Assembly (NCBI RefSeq): GCF_000340565.2
Contig: NZ_CP007203.1
Coordinates: forward strand, 1,974,228 to 2,038,227
DNA length: 64,000 nt
DNA from: Nodularia spumigena CCY9414
Lineage (GTDB): Bacteria; Cyanobacteriota; Cyanobacteriia; Cyanobacteriales; Nostocaceae
Direction: 5' to 3'
Below the pieces are notes generated by a model, which did no database searches, was not told the DNA's origin, and was given only the letters and a program-made list of their open reading frames with translations. The position numbers and the translations under genes were made by a program. Positions 44,012 to 53,173 of this stretch are shown here, piece after piece. The stretch's first letter is position 1, and every line of letters begins with the position of its first letter.

Positions 44012-47000
44012 TTAAACTACTTGAGCTAGTTGTTGTTGATTGAGATAGTAGTAATGTCCTTGTTTGGCGATTAATTCGTCATGAGTACCGCTTTCTACTA
44101 ATACGCCGCGATCTAAAACTAATATGAGATCAGCATTGCGGACTGTGGAAAGGCGATGGGCAATAATTACGCTGGTACGCCCTTGGAGAATTGTTTTGAG
44201 GTTGTTCTGAATAATCCTTTCTGATTCTGAGTCTAGGTGACTGGTGGCTTCATCAAAAAGTAATAAGCGGGGGTTGCCGATTAAGGCTCTGGCAATGGCT
44301 AGGCGTTGGCGTTGTCCACCGGAAAGCATTCCCCCACTTTCACCAATTTGGGATTCATAACCCATTGGCAATTGCTGAATAAATTCGTCTGCACCTGCTA
44401 ATTTTGCGGCTTGAGTAATTTCTTCTACAGAAGCTTCTGGGTGAGCGATGCCAATGTTTTCGCGAATTGTGCCACCGAAGAGAAAGGTATCTTGGTCAAC
44501 AACACCGATTTGAGAACGCAGCGATCGCAAAGATATAGTATTAATATCAAAACCATCAATCAGAACTTTGCCATCTGTAGGTGGGTATAAACCTAAAATC
44601 AACTTGCTCAAGGTTGTTTTTCCCGAACCACTGCGCCCCACTACTGCTACCATTTGCTCTGGCTGGATTTCAAAGTTGATATTTTCCAGAACGTTAGTCT
44701 CAGTTTCTGCATGATAACGAAAGGTGACATTTTGAAAACAAATACGGCCATTCAGTCTCCCTAGAGGCTTGCGGGGTTTATTTTGCAAGTCTTCCTCTGG
44801 TTCTGCTTCTAAAACATCATTAATCCGTTCTGTAGAAATAATAATTTCCTGTAATCCATTCCACAACATTGATAGCCTTTGAAAAGGACTCAAGACGTTA
44901 CCCACCAACATATTAAAAGCTACTAACTGCCCCATAGTCAGTTGCCCTTCAATGACTTGCCATGCGCCAAACCACATCAAGGAAGCATTCACAAAGGTTT
45001 GAATAACGCCACTCACGATTCGCAGGCGGTTCCCAATCACTTGGGCATTAAAGCCTTTTTTCACCAAATCATTCAGCAGTTCTTCCCAACGCCAGCGTAC
45101 TGTCTGTTCAATGGCTAATGAACGCACTGTGCGAATACCTGTGAGAGATTCAATCAGATAACTGTTTTCTTTGGCTCCAGCATTAAAAACTTCTCTGGAA
45201 ATGCGACGCAAAATATTTGTGCTAGCCAATGCCAGAATAAAAAATGGTGGCACTGTCAATAGTACGAATAAAGTCATGCGCCAGCTATACCAAAACATCA
45301 TGCTCAGATAAATCACTAATGTCAGCATATCCAGCATGATTGAGAGAGTCTCGCCGGTGAGGAAGCGCTGAATTTTTTGGTTTTCTTGAATCCGAGAAAC
45401 AATATCTCCGACATAACGGGACTCGAAATAAGCCAGGGGTAAGCGGAAGGTATGTTTAATAAAACCGACAAGTAGGGAGATGCTGACGCGATTGGCTGTA
45501 TGATCTAGCAGATATTGCCGGACTCCATTCATGGCAATACCGAACAAACCAAAAACAATCATCCCCATACCAACGGCGTTTAAGGTGGGAATGCTGCGTT
45601 GCACCAAGACTCGATCTAGTAATAACTGGGTAAATACTGGCGTTACTAGTCCGAATAATTGCATCAGCACACTGGCGAGGAAGACTTCTACCAGTATTGA
45701 ATAGTGAGGTTTAACTAACTCAAAAAACTTCCAGAAGTTGGCAGTTTCATTCTTTGTTTCTTTGAGTAGTTCTGTCGGTTGCAGTAATAAGGCATAACCA
45801 GTCCAACCTGCATTAAATTGGCTCCTGGTGAGGCTGCGTTGACCGATAGCGGGATCACCGACTATGACGCGCTTTTTGGTGATTTGATAAACGACAATGT
45901 AGTGGTTGCCTTCCCAGTGTGCGATCGCAGGTAAAGATTGTTCTGCAAACTTATCGAAAGTAGCTTTCACAGGACGGGTGGCAAAACCCAGGTTTTCTCC
46001 TACTGCGGCTAAGGCACGTAAAGATGCACCACTGCGGTTGACGTTGGTCATATCCCGCAAGCGATTCACACTAAAGTGCTTACCCCAATACTTACCAATC
46101 ATCACTAAGCAAGCAGAGCCACAGTCTGCGCCACTTTGTTGAGCATAGAAGGGATAGCGTTTGCTCAGGCGTTGCCACCAATGCCCCATTTTCACTTTCG
46201 GGCTGGGAAAGTAAGGAAGTGTTTTATTTTGCTTGGCTTTTGATTCTGGTTCTCGCTGGGGAAAGGGTATAACCTTGGTTATGGGCTTTTGGCGTGGTCT
46301 TTTGTCTGGGTTCGAGTCGCTTTTATGCTTACTTTCCCATTCTGTCTGATTAAGCGTTGAAGTATTCTGGTGTTCTGGCTCAGGTACAAAGGAACCTAAT
46401 GCTGGGCAGTGTTCTCGTGCTTTTAACCAGTTTGAACTTTTCAGGATGTAAGCAATGGTTGGTTGTATGGCTTGCCAATGACCTTGATTCGGTTCAGTAG
46501 AGATTTGCCCTGGTGTCAAAGAGTTACCCTGAGAATGCAGTAGTTGACCTTTGTACAACAGCCATAAATGGGAATCGGGGAATTGTGTATTTACAGAGCC
46601 AATCTCTAGGTTATGTCGCTCAAAGAAGGATAAGGCTTTGAGCATGGCGTGAAATTGGGCGGGGTGTCCGGGAAATCCTGAGTTTTGGCGACACCACAGC
46701 AATAAATCCCAGATTTCGGCACGAGAAAACAGGCGATCGCGAATGTGAGGATATTTGTTCATCAACCCTTGCAATACCTCTGGTTTGAGATACCCAAGTT
46801 CTAAATTTTGTGAGCTTCTGGCGCTGTAGTGATTAAAGTTCTCCTCTGGAAACAAAGTCATTTCACCAAATGAAGACCACGCCGACAGAGTAGTAATTAA
46901 GTCATCAGAACTATCAGACAATCTGACTTTACCTGCAAGAATGACGTAAATACCAGCGTTCATTTCTGCTGATTGCCAGAACTGCTTGGCTACTGGTGGC

Positions 47001-47113
47001 TGTACTATTTCCATAGATGCCAAACAGCTTTGCAGTTCTTGTTTTGAAAGCCTGTTTCCTAAAGTGTAAGTAAGTTTTTCACCCAGATATTCCTGGGAAA
47101 ATACCGTTGTCAT
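44012..47113 (-). CDS. CNB-C39 peptidase-ABC exporter (HetC/SunT-like)
   Basis: 1033 residues. An N-terminal region with cyclic-nucleotide-binding-like beta-barrel features (IYVILAGKVRLSDSSDDL; a second weaker one near 190), a charged linker (250-300), a C39 peptidase (about 320-440) with catalytic C331 (QSGADCGSACL), H404 (GNHYIVV) and D420 (VGDPA), a six-helix transmembrane domain (about 465-740) and an ATPase with VVGRSGSGKTTLSKLI, LSGGQRQRLAIARAL and LLLFDEATSHLDSES. The enzyme should cut leaders after Gly-Gly and export the products. Three matching peptides lie nearby. HetC has the same peptidase-ABC plan. Confidence 0.93.
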   Translation of the reverse strand: MTTVFSQEYLGEKLTYTLGNRLSKQELQSCLASMEIVQPPVAKQFWQSAEMNAGIYVILAGKVRLSDSSDDLITTLSAWSSFGEMTLFPEENFNHYSARSSQNLELGYLKPEVLQGLMNKYPHIRDRLFSRAEIWDLLLWCRQNSGFPGHPAQFHAMLKALSFFERHNLEIGSVNTQFPDSHLWLLYKGQLLHSQGNSLTPGQISTEPNQGHWQAIQPTIAYILKSSNWLKAREHCPALGSFVPEPEHQNTSTLNQTEWESKHKSDSNPDKRPRQKPITKVIPFPQREPESKAKQNKTLPYFPSPKVKMGHWWQRLSKRYPFYAQQSGADCGSACLVMIGKYWGKHFSVNRLRDMTNVNRSGASLRALAAVGENLGFATRPVKATFDKFAEQSLPAIAHWEGNHYIVVYQITKKRVIVGDPAIGQRSLTRSQFNAGWTGYALLLQPTELLKETKNETANFWKFFELVKPHYSILVEVFLASVLMQLFGLVTPVFTQLLLDRVLVQRSIPTLNAVGMGMIVFGLFGIAMNGVRQYLLDHTANRVSISLLVGFIKHTFRLPLAYFESRYVGDIVSRIQENQKIQRFLTGETLSIMLDMLTLVIYLSMMFWYSWRMTLFVLLTVPPFFILALASTNILRRISREVFNAGAKENSYLIESLTGIRTVRSLAIEQTVRWRWEELLNDLVKKGFNAQVIGNRLRIVSGVIQTFVNASLMWFGAWQVIEGQLTMGQLVAFNMLVGNVLSPFQRLSMLWNGLQEIIISTERINDVLEAEPEEDLQNKPRKPLGRLNGRICFQNVTFRYHAETETNVLENINFEIQPEQMVAVVGRSGSGKTTLSKLILGLYPPTDGKVLIDGFDINTISLRSLRSQIGVVDQDTFLFGGTIRENIGIAHPEASVEEITQAAKLAGADEFIQQLPMGYESQIGESGGMLSGGQRQRLAIARALIGNPRLLLFDEATSHLDSESERIIQNNLKTILQGRTSVIIAHRLSTVRNADLILVLDRGVLVESGTHDELIAKQGHYYYLNQQQLAQVV

Positions 47114-48187
47114 AACCTAACCTCCAAAACAGCATTAGTTATTGGTACATCAGACTGAATAACTAATAAAAACTGGGTGAATTACAAAAACCTGATTTAG
47201 GCTATAAATTTTGGATAAATCACAACTATAGCTGGGGAGTGGGGAGTAGGGTAAAAACCTTTCGGTGTCTAACTTTTATGATCAGTTTATGTCCTAACGT
47301 CCTTGGCGGTTGCTATAGATGGGTTTCCCCACCTGTCCCATATTTGTCAGATATATTTATTCGTGAAATGTCCCTAACTTCAACAACTAAGGTGAATAAA
47401 AATAAATGAAAATTTGTTCCAAAGGCTTACAGCACATTTAATCTGAGTAGGTAGTAGGCGGGCATCTTTGCCCTGACTCATAAGATATAGAATATTAAAA
47501 TGTGTACTTCACTTACTTGAAACGTGCTGTAATTCCGGGAACTATGAGAAATAAGTGCTAAAACTACCACGAGCAGCAATTAGTAAATTTAAACTTTAAT
47601 GTCACCTACTTACTTAGTTGATCAAATGAGTAACTCGTCATTGTATCAGCCTAAAAATCCCATCTCAGTAATGTTTAATTTGTGGTTTTTTACAAATCAT
47701 AGTTGTTATCAACGTTATACTGAACCATCAATTTTGTAGCAGGTTTTTAGGGTTTATGTCACGCCACAATGGCAAATATTACGGGAAAATCTATTTTTAT
47801 TTTTAAAGAAAATATTCTTGTATTTCATAGTATAATGATAAAAAGACCTAGTTAAAATATTAGTGCAAGTTACTCTTTTCATGAAATAACTTATATAAAT
47901 ATGCGACAATAGGGTAAATTTTAGATGCAACTGCTTTTGGGTATATCGGTAACTTTATCAAGCCTTCCTTTGCTTCCTTTGAACACCCAATAGTTGATTT
48001 TGTTTTGCAAAAGCCGAATCTTTGCCAGCATTACCAGCGTGTGAATGAGAAATTTTTCAGCGACTTCTAAAACAGTGAACAGTTATCAGTGAACAGTTAT
48101 CAGTAATCAAGGCTGACAGTGGGGGACTTAAACCTACTTACACTTATGTATCTTAACTGGTAACTGGTAACTGATAACTGATAACTG
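47114..48187. other. 1.07-kb region upstream of the export operon
   Basis: No gene recognised. It contains a short STRR1-like tract (about 47235), a GCGGGCATCTTTGCCC hairpin (about 47459), AT-rich sequence without long frames, and an STRR3-like array from 48067 to the ilvH stop codon. The export operon promoter should lie at its left. A 46-codon frame at 47599-47739 has no supporting features. Confidence 0.5.
48067..48187. repeat. STRR3-like heptamer array, paired orientations
   Basis: GAACAGTTATCAGT units, then after about 60 bp TAACTGG/TAACTGA units ending at the ilvH stop codon. The last 30 bp are the same as in the array next to map (2822-2936). Confidence 0.75.
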
Positions 48188-48706
48188 TTAAACTTTGGCT
48201 TCTAAAGACTTGAGCAACTCAGTATTTACACCCGACTCACGAGTCAGGGCAATTTTGCCAGTGCGGGCGATTTCCCTGAGACCAAATTTTTGTAACACTT
48301 GGACGATCGCCACCATCTTACCAGGATCTCCCACAACTTCGAGAGTGACAGAATCTTCGGACACATCTACCACTCGCGCCCGAAAAATATGAGCCAGTTC
48401 GACCACTTCTGAGCGGTTGCTGCTAGTAGCATTCACCTTCAAAAGCATCAATTCTCGCTCTACACAAGGAATTTCGGTGATGTCATGGACTTTGAGAACG
48501 TTGACCAATTTGTACAGTTGCTTGGTGAGTTGCTCAATCACGCGATCGTCTCCAGGTACAATCATCGTAATGCGAGACACTCCTCCTTGCTCTGCTGGCC
48601 CAACTGCGAGGCTTTCTATATTAAAGCCACGACGCGCAAATAAACTGGAGATACGGGACAGAACGCCCGCCTCATCTTCTACCAAAACTGAAAGGGTATG
48701 TTTCAT
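48188..48706 (-). CDS. ilvH: Acetolactate synthase small (regulatory) subunit
   Basis: 172 residues. The N-terminal ACT domain ([40 protein letters not shown]) binds branched-chain amino acids and confers feedback inhibition on the catalytic subunit. The C-terminal half carries [10 protein letters not shown] and [12 protein letters not shown] start at ATG 48706 (MKHTL); a TTG four codons up is less likely. The large subunit gene is not adjacent, as usual in cyanobacteria. An STRR3-like array abuts the stop codon. Confidence 0.93.
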   Translation of the reverse strand: MKHTLSVLVEDEAGVLSRISSLFARRGFNIESLAVGPAEQGGVSRITMIVPGDDRVIEQLTKQLYKLVNVLKVHDITEIPCVERELMLLKVNATSSNRSEVVELAHIFRARVVDVSEDSVTLEVVGDPGKMVAIVQVLQKFGLREIARTGKIALTRESGVNTELLKSLEAKV

Positions 48707-48979
48707 CTTCGCCAACACAGATCAGGCAAGCATTTGATTAATATAAACACTAGCTCATGACTGCCCTACACCTAAATTGCTAAATTATTAGTCTAAGGTT
48801 CCATTTTAAACTCAATACCTACACTCATTACACTTTCTCAAAATAATTTATAGGCAAATCACACTGAAAGCACAAATTTTGGCAGTGCATATCTTTACAT
48901 CGGTAGATGTAATTTATTTGCCAAGGGTTTATCCTTCATATATCGTTGATAATTAGCCAAAAATTGGAGAAAAGCTGTT

Positions 48980-49348
48980 ATGAGTTGGTTAAAAAGACTT
49001 TTTGGGTTAGAAAAACCGCAAAATGCCCAAGTAAATCCTACCCCGCAGCAAGTACCGCCAGGTTCGACTACTAGCGCGGCTCCTGCTACTACTGAATCAA
49101 TTCCGCCAGAACGTTTAGGATTGAATGGAGAATACGACCAAAGTGGGTTGGCCAAGCGGGTAGCGTTGGCGTTTGATCAAGATTCGCAACTTGGGGATAT
49201 TGATACTCTCTGGGTTGCTCAGACAAGCGGGACTGTGGTATTGAAAGGAAATGTTCCCGACCAGGAAACCCTCAACAAGATGGTTGCTGTGGCGCGTTCA
49301 GTTAATGGTGCTACAGGTGTTAACACCGATGAAGTCACTGTTGGGTAA
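48980..49348 (+). CDS. BON-domain protein
   Basis: 122 residues: a short basic N-terminus (MSWLKRLFGLEKP), a Pro/Ala/Thr-rich linker (about 15-45) and a BON domain (about 50-122) with LAKRVALAFDQDSQLGDIDT, VVLKGNVPDQETLNKMVAVA and the final V-N-G-A-T-G-V-x3-E-V. BON domains bind phospholipid or envelope components. No signal peptide is evident. Its last 14 bp overlap the 3' end of the convergent hydrolase gene. Related to LysM-BON proteins but without LysM. Confidence 0.85.
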   Translation: MSWLKRLFGLEKPQNAQVNPTPQQVPPGSTTSAAPATTESIPPERLGLNGEYDQSGLAKRVALAFDQDSQLGDIDTLWVAQTSGTVVLKGNVPDQETLNKMVAVARSVNGATGVNTDEVTVG

Positions 49349-50276
49349 TTCCTAATTCATAATTAATGTGCCTGTTAATCCAATCTAGAATCACCTGATT
49401 AACTTGTTCTGGGGATTCATCATGGGGACAATGGCCGACATCTTCTAAGTTGAGAAGTTCTAGCTTTTCGTTGTACTGAGTAAATCTCTGTGCCAGTAAA
49501 GGGGGAACAAATTTGTCTTTCTGCCCCCAAATTAACAGCATTGGTGCTGTGATGGTGGGTAATATGGCTTTGACACTAGGACTAAAGTTAACAGCGATCG
49601 CAGCTCTAAACAAGGCACTAAAAGCCCGCGCTGAACCTCTGTCTTGGGGAGGCCCTGCTAAAATGTCCACCAGTTCATCGGTGATGGCTTCGGGATTGGC
49701 GTAAGCAAGTCTGACCCAGCGACGCAGCACGCTGGGTCGGCGCACGAAGTGAAACACAGGCTTGAGGATCAACGGGGAAGCAACCATCTTTTTAATTCCT
49801 GTCACCAGAGGTCGCAGAAAAGGCGGGATGGCTTCTTGTTCTAAAGATGGGTCGGGTAAACTCATCATGACTATACCCTTCACCATCTCTGGATGAGCCG
49901 CAGCTGCTGCTAAGGAAATCAGTGAACCGTTGGAATTACCGATTAATATGACTGGTTGACGGATAAATGCTTGCCAAAATTCGTATACCTGCTCTACCCA
50001 CAGTTCTATACTGTAATTCGCTGGCGCTTTTTTGGATGCACCAAAACCCAGCATATCGAGGGCGTAAACGGTATGGTGTTCGCCTAAGACTTCTAAATTA
50101 TGTCGCCAATGACCAATGGATGCACCAAAACCGTGTAACAGGATTAAGGGTGTGGTGGATTTATTTTGGCTAGGTCGGATATAAGTATAACGAGTTTGCC
50201 AGCCTCGCCAAACCCAATCTCTTTGATTACCAACTCGTTGTTGCCAGTGTACCGTAGTGGTCACGGTTGCCTCCAA
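49335..50276 (-). CDS. Alpha/beta-fold hydrolase
   Basis: 313 residues of the alpha/beta hydrolase fold. Oxyanion motif HGFGASIGHW, nucleophile elbow GNSNGS (S115), then the acid in LLIWGQKDKFVP and the histidine in DVGHCPHDESPEQV, so the triad is complete. The cap region between about 145 and 215 is rich in Arg/Pro/Leu. Plant and cyanobacterial homologues include pheophytinase-like and epoxide hydrolase-like enzymes, but the substrate cannot be inferred. Its 3' end overlaps the BON gene by 14 bp in the opposite direction. Confidence 0.88.
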   Translation of the reverse strand: MEATVTTTVHWQQRVGNQRDWVWRGWQTRYTYIRPSQNKSTTPLILLHGFGASIGHWRHNLEVLGEHHTVYALDMLGFGASKKAPANYSIELWVEQVYEFWQAFIRQPVILIGNSNGSLISLAAAAAHPEMVKGIVMMSLPDPSLEQEAIPPFLRPLVTGIKKMVASPLILKPVFHFVRRPSVLRRWVRLAYANPEAITDELVDILAGPPQDRGSARAFSALFRAAIAVNFSPSVKAILPTITAPMLLIWGQKDKFVPPLLAQRFTQYNEKLELLNLEDVGHCPHDESPEQVNQVILDWINRHINYELGITQQ

Positions 50277-50281
50277 TTTAT

Positions 50282-50320
50282 GAACCCCACCCCCAGCCCC
50301 GCCAGCGAGGAGGGGGGTAT
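50282..50320. repeat. Diverged hairpin repeat (CCCACCCCCAGCCCCGCCAGCG...)
   Basis: A diverged member of the dispersed hairpin family, upstream of the hydrolase start. A similar variant lies at 41381-41410. Confidence 0.55.
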
Positions 50321-50392
50321 GATTCTAAGATACTGGGATTTTGAGGCTTTTGTGGAGGGTGCGATCGCTTGCTCAAGAAATTACCCAAAAAA

Positions 50393-51412
50393 TCAAACGC
50401 CTAGAAAAGGTGTGAGGGCTAAAGTTTTCGTCATATCAGTAAGGAAAACGCGATCGCACAGGTTAAGCAATTCTACCTCGGTCTGTGTCCGTCGCATCAA
50501 CCGCAGGAAATCACCTTCAGCGTCAACACTCAGAGCAATGTAATTGAGGAATCTTTTGAGATAGCCGATACGCGATCGCGCTGGCATAGTTGCGGCGGCT
50601 GGAGTTTGCCATAAACGATCAATATAGTTGCGTACCTCTACTAAAGGAACCGGGGTAATCGGTTCAAAGCGCAAAGCCTGGCGAATTTGATTAAAAAGCC
50701 AAGGATTCCCAATCGCCCAGCGTCCCACCATCACACCCGCCGCGCCGGTTTGAGAAAGCACTTCCAGGGCAGTTTTCGCCGAGTGGATATTACCATTGGC
50801 CAGGACTGGACATTGCACCCGTCTGACCGCTTCGGCAATCAAATCATATTTCACTGCCCCGTGGTACATATCTTTCACCGTGCGACCATGCAAACTCAGC
50901 AAATCAATACTGTGGCGATTAATTATATCGAGAATTTCGTAAAAGGTATCTGTATTTTCAAAGCCTAAGCGCATCTTCACCGTCAATGGTCGATCATTGA
51001 CTGTCTGCCGCAGTTCTGCCAAAATCCGATCCACTTTTTCTGGTGAAAGCAGCAATCCACCCCCAACATTTTTGCGATAGATTCTCGGAGCAGGACAGCC
51101 CATATTCAAGTCAACTCCAGCGATATTATAGCCGCAGAGTTCCTTTGCTGTTCTTACTAAGTCTGGAATGCTTTCGCCAATCATTTGAGCAAAAACGGGG
51201 CGACCTGTGTCATTTTCGGTGATGGCTGCCAAAATGCTCCGATTCAGCCGTGAGGTATCATTGACCCGGAAATACTCGGTGAAGAAGTAGTCAGGACTGC
51301 CATAATGAGCAATCACCTTCATAAACCAGAGGTTGGTGACATCCTGCATGGGCGCAAGAGCCGTGAGGGGTAAGTCTTTGAGGAGGGATTGGGGGATTGA
51401 TACCAGGGGCAT
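50393..51412 (-). CDS. dus: tRNA-dihydrouridine synthase family protein
   Basis: 339 residues of the Dus FMN TIM-barrel family, which reduces specific uridines in tRNA with NADPH. FMN-binding LTALAPMQDVTNLWF at the N-terminus, VFAQMIGESIPD, the DLNMGCPAPRIYRKNVGGGL active-site motif with C106 as general acid, LTVKMRLGF, LSLHGRTVKDMYHG and VMVGRWAIGNPWLF follow in order. The short C-terminal helical domain is shorter and more divergent than in DusB. Alone on its strand. Position specificity (U16, U17 or U20) is not decided. Confidence 0.9.
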   Translation of the reverse strand: MPLVSIPQSLLKDLPLTALAPMQDVTNLWFMKVIAHYGSPDYFFTEYFRVNDTSRLNRSILAAITENDTGRPVFAQMIGESIPDLVRTAKELCGYNIAGVDLNMGCPAPRIYRKNVGGGLLLSPEKVDRILAELRQTVNDRPLTVKMRLGFENTDTFYEILDIINRHSIDLLSLHGRTVKDMYHGAVKYDLIAEAVRRVQCPVLANGNIHSAKTALEVLSQTGAAGVMVGRWAIGNPWLFNQIRQALRFEPITPVPLVEVRNYIDRLWQTPAAATMPARSRIGYLKRFLNYIALSVDAEGDFLRLMRRTQTEVELLNLCDRVFLTDMTKTLALTPFLGV

Positions 51413-51629
51413 AAAGATACCGATTATTCAATTTTGGATTTTAGATTTGCCTTAGCTCCGCGAGTATTTTAGATTGACTGTACCGCTCTTGGGGGAAGTT
51501 TGACAATACTTTTCATTTTTGATTTTTGACTTCCCCTCCTGGGACGCTCTGCTCTTGCACCAAAACGGCTCCACAGGCGAAACCCGTAGAGGCCGGTTTA
51601 AAAATCCTTGGTACTTCAAAGCAAAAATT

Positions 51630-52991
51630 CTAGAGCTTGACTGGCTGCTTCTTTTCTGGACTCTGGTAAGCACTGCTATTTTGAAGACTTTGTGCTTCTA
51701 CAAAAGCTTCTCTACCTGTAATCAATCTAGAGCGACGATTACGGGTGATATAATTCCACGCCCACTGAATTACTACTACTACTTTAGTGTCAAACTCAAT
51801 TAAGAAATAGATGTGAATTACTAGCCAAAATACCCAAGCAATAAAACCTTTGAGTTTGATTAAGCCTAAATCTACAACAGCTAAATTTTGCCCAATCATT
51901 GCCAAACTACCTACATCGTTGTAGTCAAATTGTGGCAAAGTCCGACCTTTAGCCCGTGCTTGAATCAGTTTAGCTACATACTCTCCTTGTTGTTTGGCTA
52001 CAGGTGCAACACCAGGTAAGGGTTTACCATGTTGATGGGAAAAGTTGGCTAAATCTCCCACTACGAAAATGTTTTTATAACCCTTGATAGTCAAGTCCGG
52101 TTCTACCATCACACGTCCGGCGTGATCACACTCTACATCTGTACGTTCTTGTAGGACTTTCCCCATTGGGGAAGCTTTTACACCTGCTGCCCACAATATA
52201 GTTTTTGAGGCAATTTCTTTGACTTCACCGCCTTCCTTGAAAGTAACGATGTTATTTTCAATATCTGTGACTCTGGCTTTAGTGTGGACCTCCACACCCA
52301 AGGATTCCAAAGCTTCTGCTGCTGCTTGCGATAAGTCAGGCGAAATGTATGGGAGAATGCGATCGCGCCCTTGCAATATTAAAATTCTCGTTTCTGAAGT
52401 GCTGATATTGCGGAAATCTTCTTGGAGAGTTTTGTATGCCAACTCTGCGATCGCACCTGCTAATTCTACACCTGTGGGACCTGCTCCCACAATCACAAAA
52501 GTCAAAAAAGCACGGCGTTTTTCGGGATCACTTTCTTTTTCTGCGGCTTCAAATGCCGAAAATATCCGCCGACGTATTTCTATCGCATCTTCAACAGTTT
52601 TCAAGCCAGGAGCATATTCTTTCCATTCATCCTTCCCAAAATAGGAATGGTTAGCACCTGTGGCCACAATTAATGTATCGTAAGGTATTACTTTCTCATC
52701 CAAAATAACTTCCTGCGCTTTAGGATCAATATCATTTACTTCTCCCAATAACACTTGTGTATTCTTGCTTTTTCTGAGTACAGATCGCAATGGTGAAGAA
52801 ATATCCGCAGGTGATAGCGTACCTGTAGCAACTTGATATAAAAGCGGCTGAAATAGGTGAAAGTTTCGTTTATCGATCAGAGTAATCTTGACATTCGCTT
52901 TCGCCAGAGTCTTTGCTGTATACAGTCCACCAAAGCCACCACCAATGATTACAACCCTATGAGGTGCATTATTTTCAGATGAAACTACCAT
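51630..52991 (-). CDS. ndb: Type II NADH dehydrogenase (NDH-2)
   Basis: 453 residues of the single-subunit NADH:quinone oxidoreductase family. FAD site VVIIGGGFGGLYTAKTLAKA at the N-terminus, quinone-side FQPLLYQVATGTLSPADI, NADH site VIVGAGPTGVELAGAIAEL, and IFVVGDLANF. The C-terminal membrane-association segment contains FIAWVFWLVIHIYFLIEFD. ATG 52991 gives the standard start; the frame is open 31 codons further but with no family similarity. It feeds NADH electrons to plastoquinone without pumping and probably acts as a redox sensor. Monocistronic. Confidence 0.92.
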   Translation of the reverse strand: MVVSSENNAPHRVVIIGGGFGGLYTAKTLAKANVKITLIDKRNFHLFQPLLYQVATGTLSPADISSPLRSVLRKSKNTQVLLGEVNDIDPKAQEVILDEKVIPYDTLIVATGANHSYFGKDEWKEYAPGLKTVEDAIEIRRRIFSAFEAAEKESDPEKRRAFLTFVIVGAGPTGVELAGAIAELAYKTLQEDFRNISTSETRILILQGRDRILPYISPDLSQAAAEALESLGVEVHTKARVTDIENNIVTFKEGGEVKEIASKTILWAAGVKASPMGKVLQERTDVECDHAGRVMVEPDLTIKGYKNIFVVGDLANFSHQHGKPLPGVAPVAKQQGEYVAKLIQARAKGRTLPQFDYNDVGSLAMIGQNLAVVDLGLIKLKGFIAWVFWLVIHIYFLIEFDTKVVVVIQWAWNYITRNRRSRLITGREAFVEAQSLQNSSAYQSPEKKQPVKL

Positions 52992-53173
52992 AATAAATAT
53001 TTTTCCTTGTGTTAAGAGCTTTGTAACTATTCTTAACAAAAAGCTAACAAAATTATGATAGACTCTGCCGTTTATTTGGAACATTCTAAAAAATCATAAA
53101 AGTAGTCAAATAGCGATATTAGGTCTTTTGACTCTAGCCCTGGCGATGAGAAATCACGGCTATAATACCATTA

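Noticed and set aside
47599..47739. 46-codon frame in the region upstream of the export operon
   Set aside because: No double-glycine leader, no ribosome-binding site, ordinary AT-rich composition. Probably chance.
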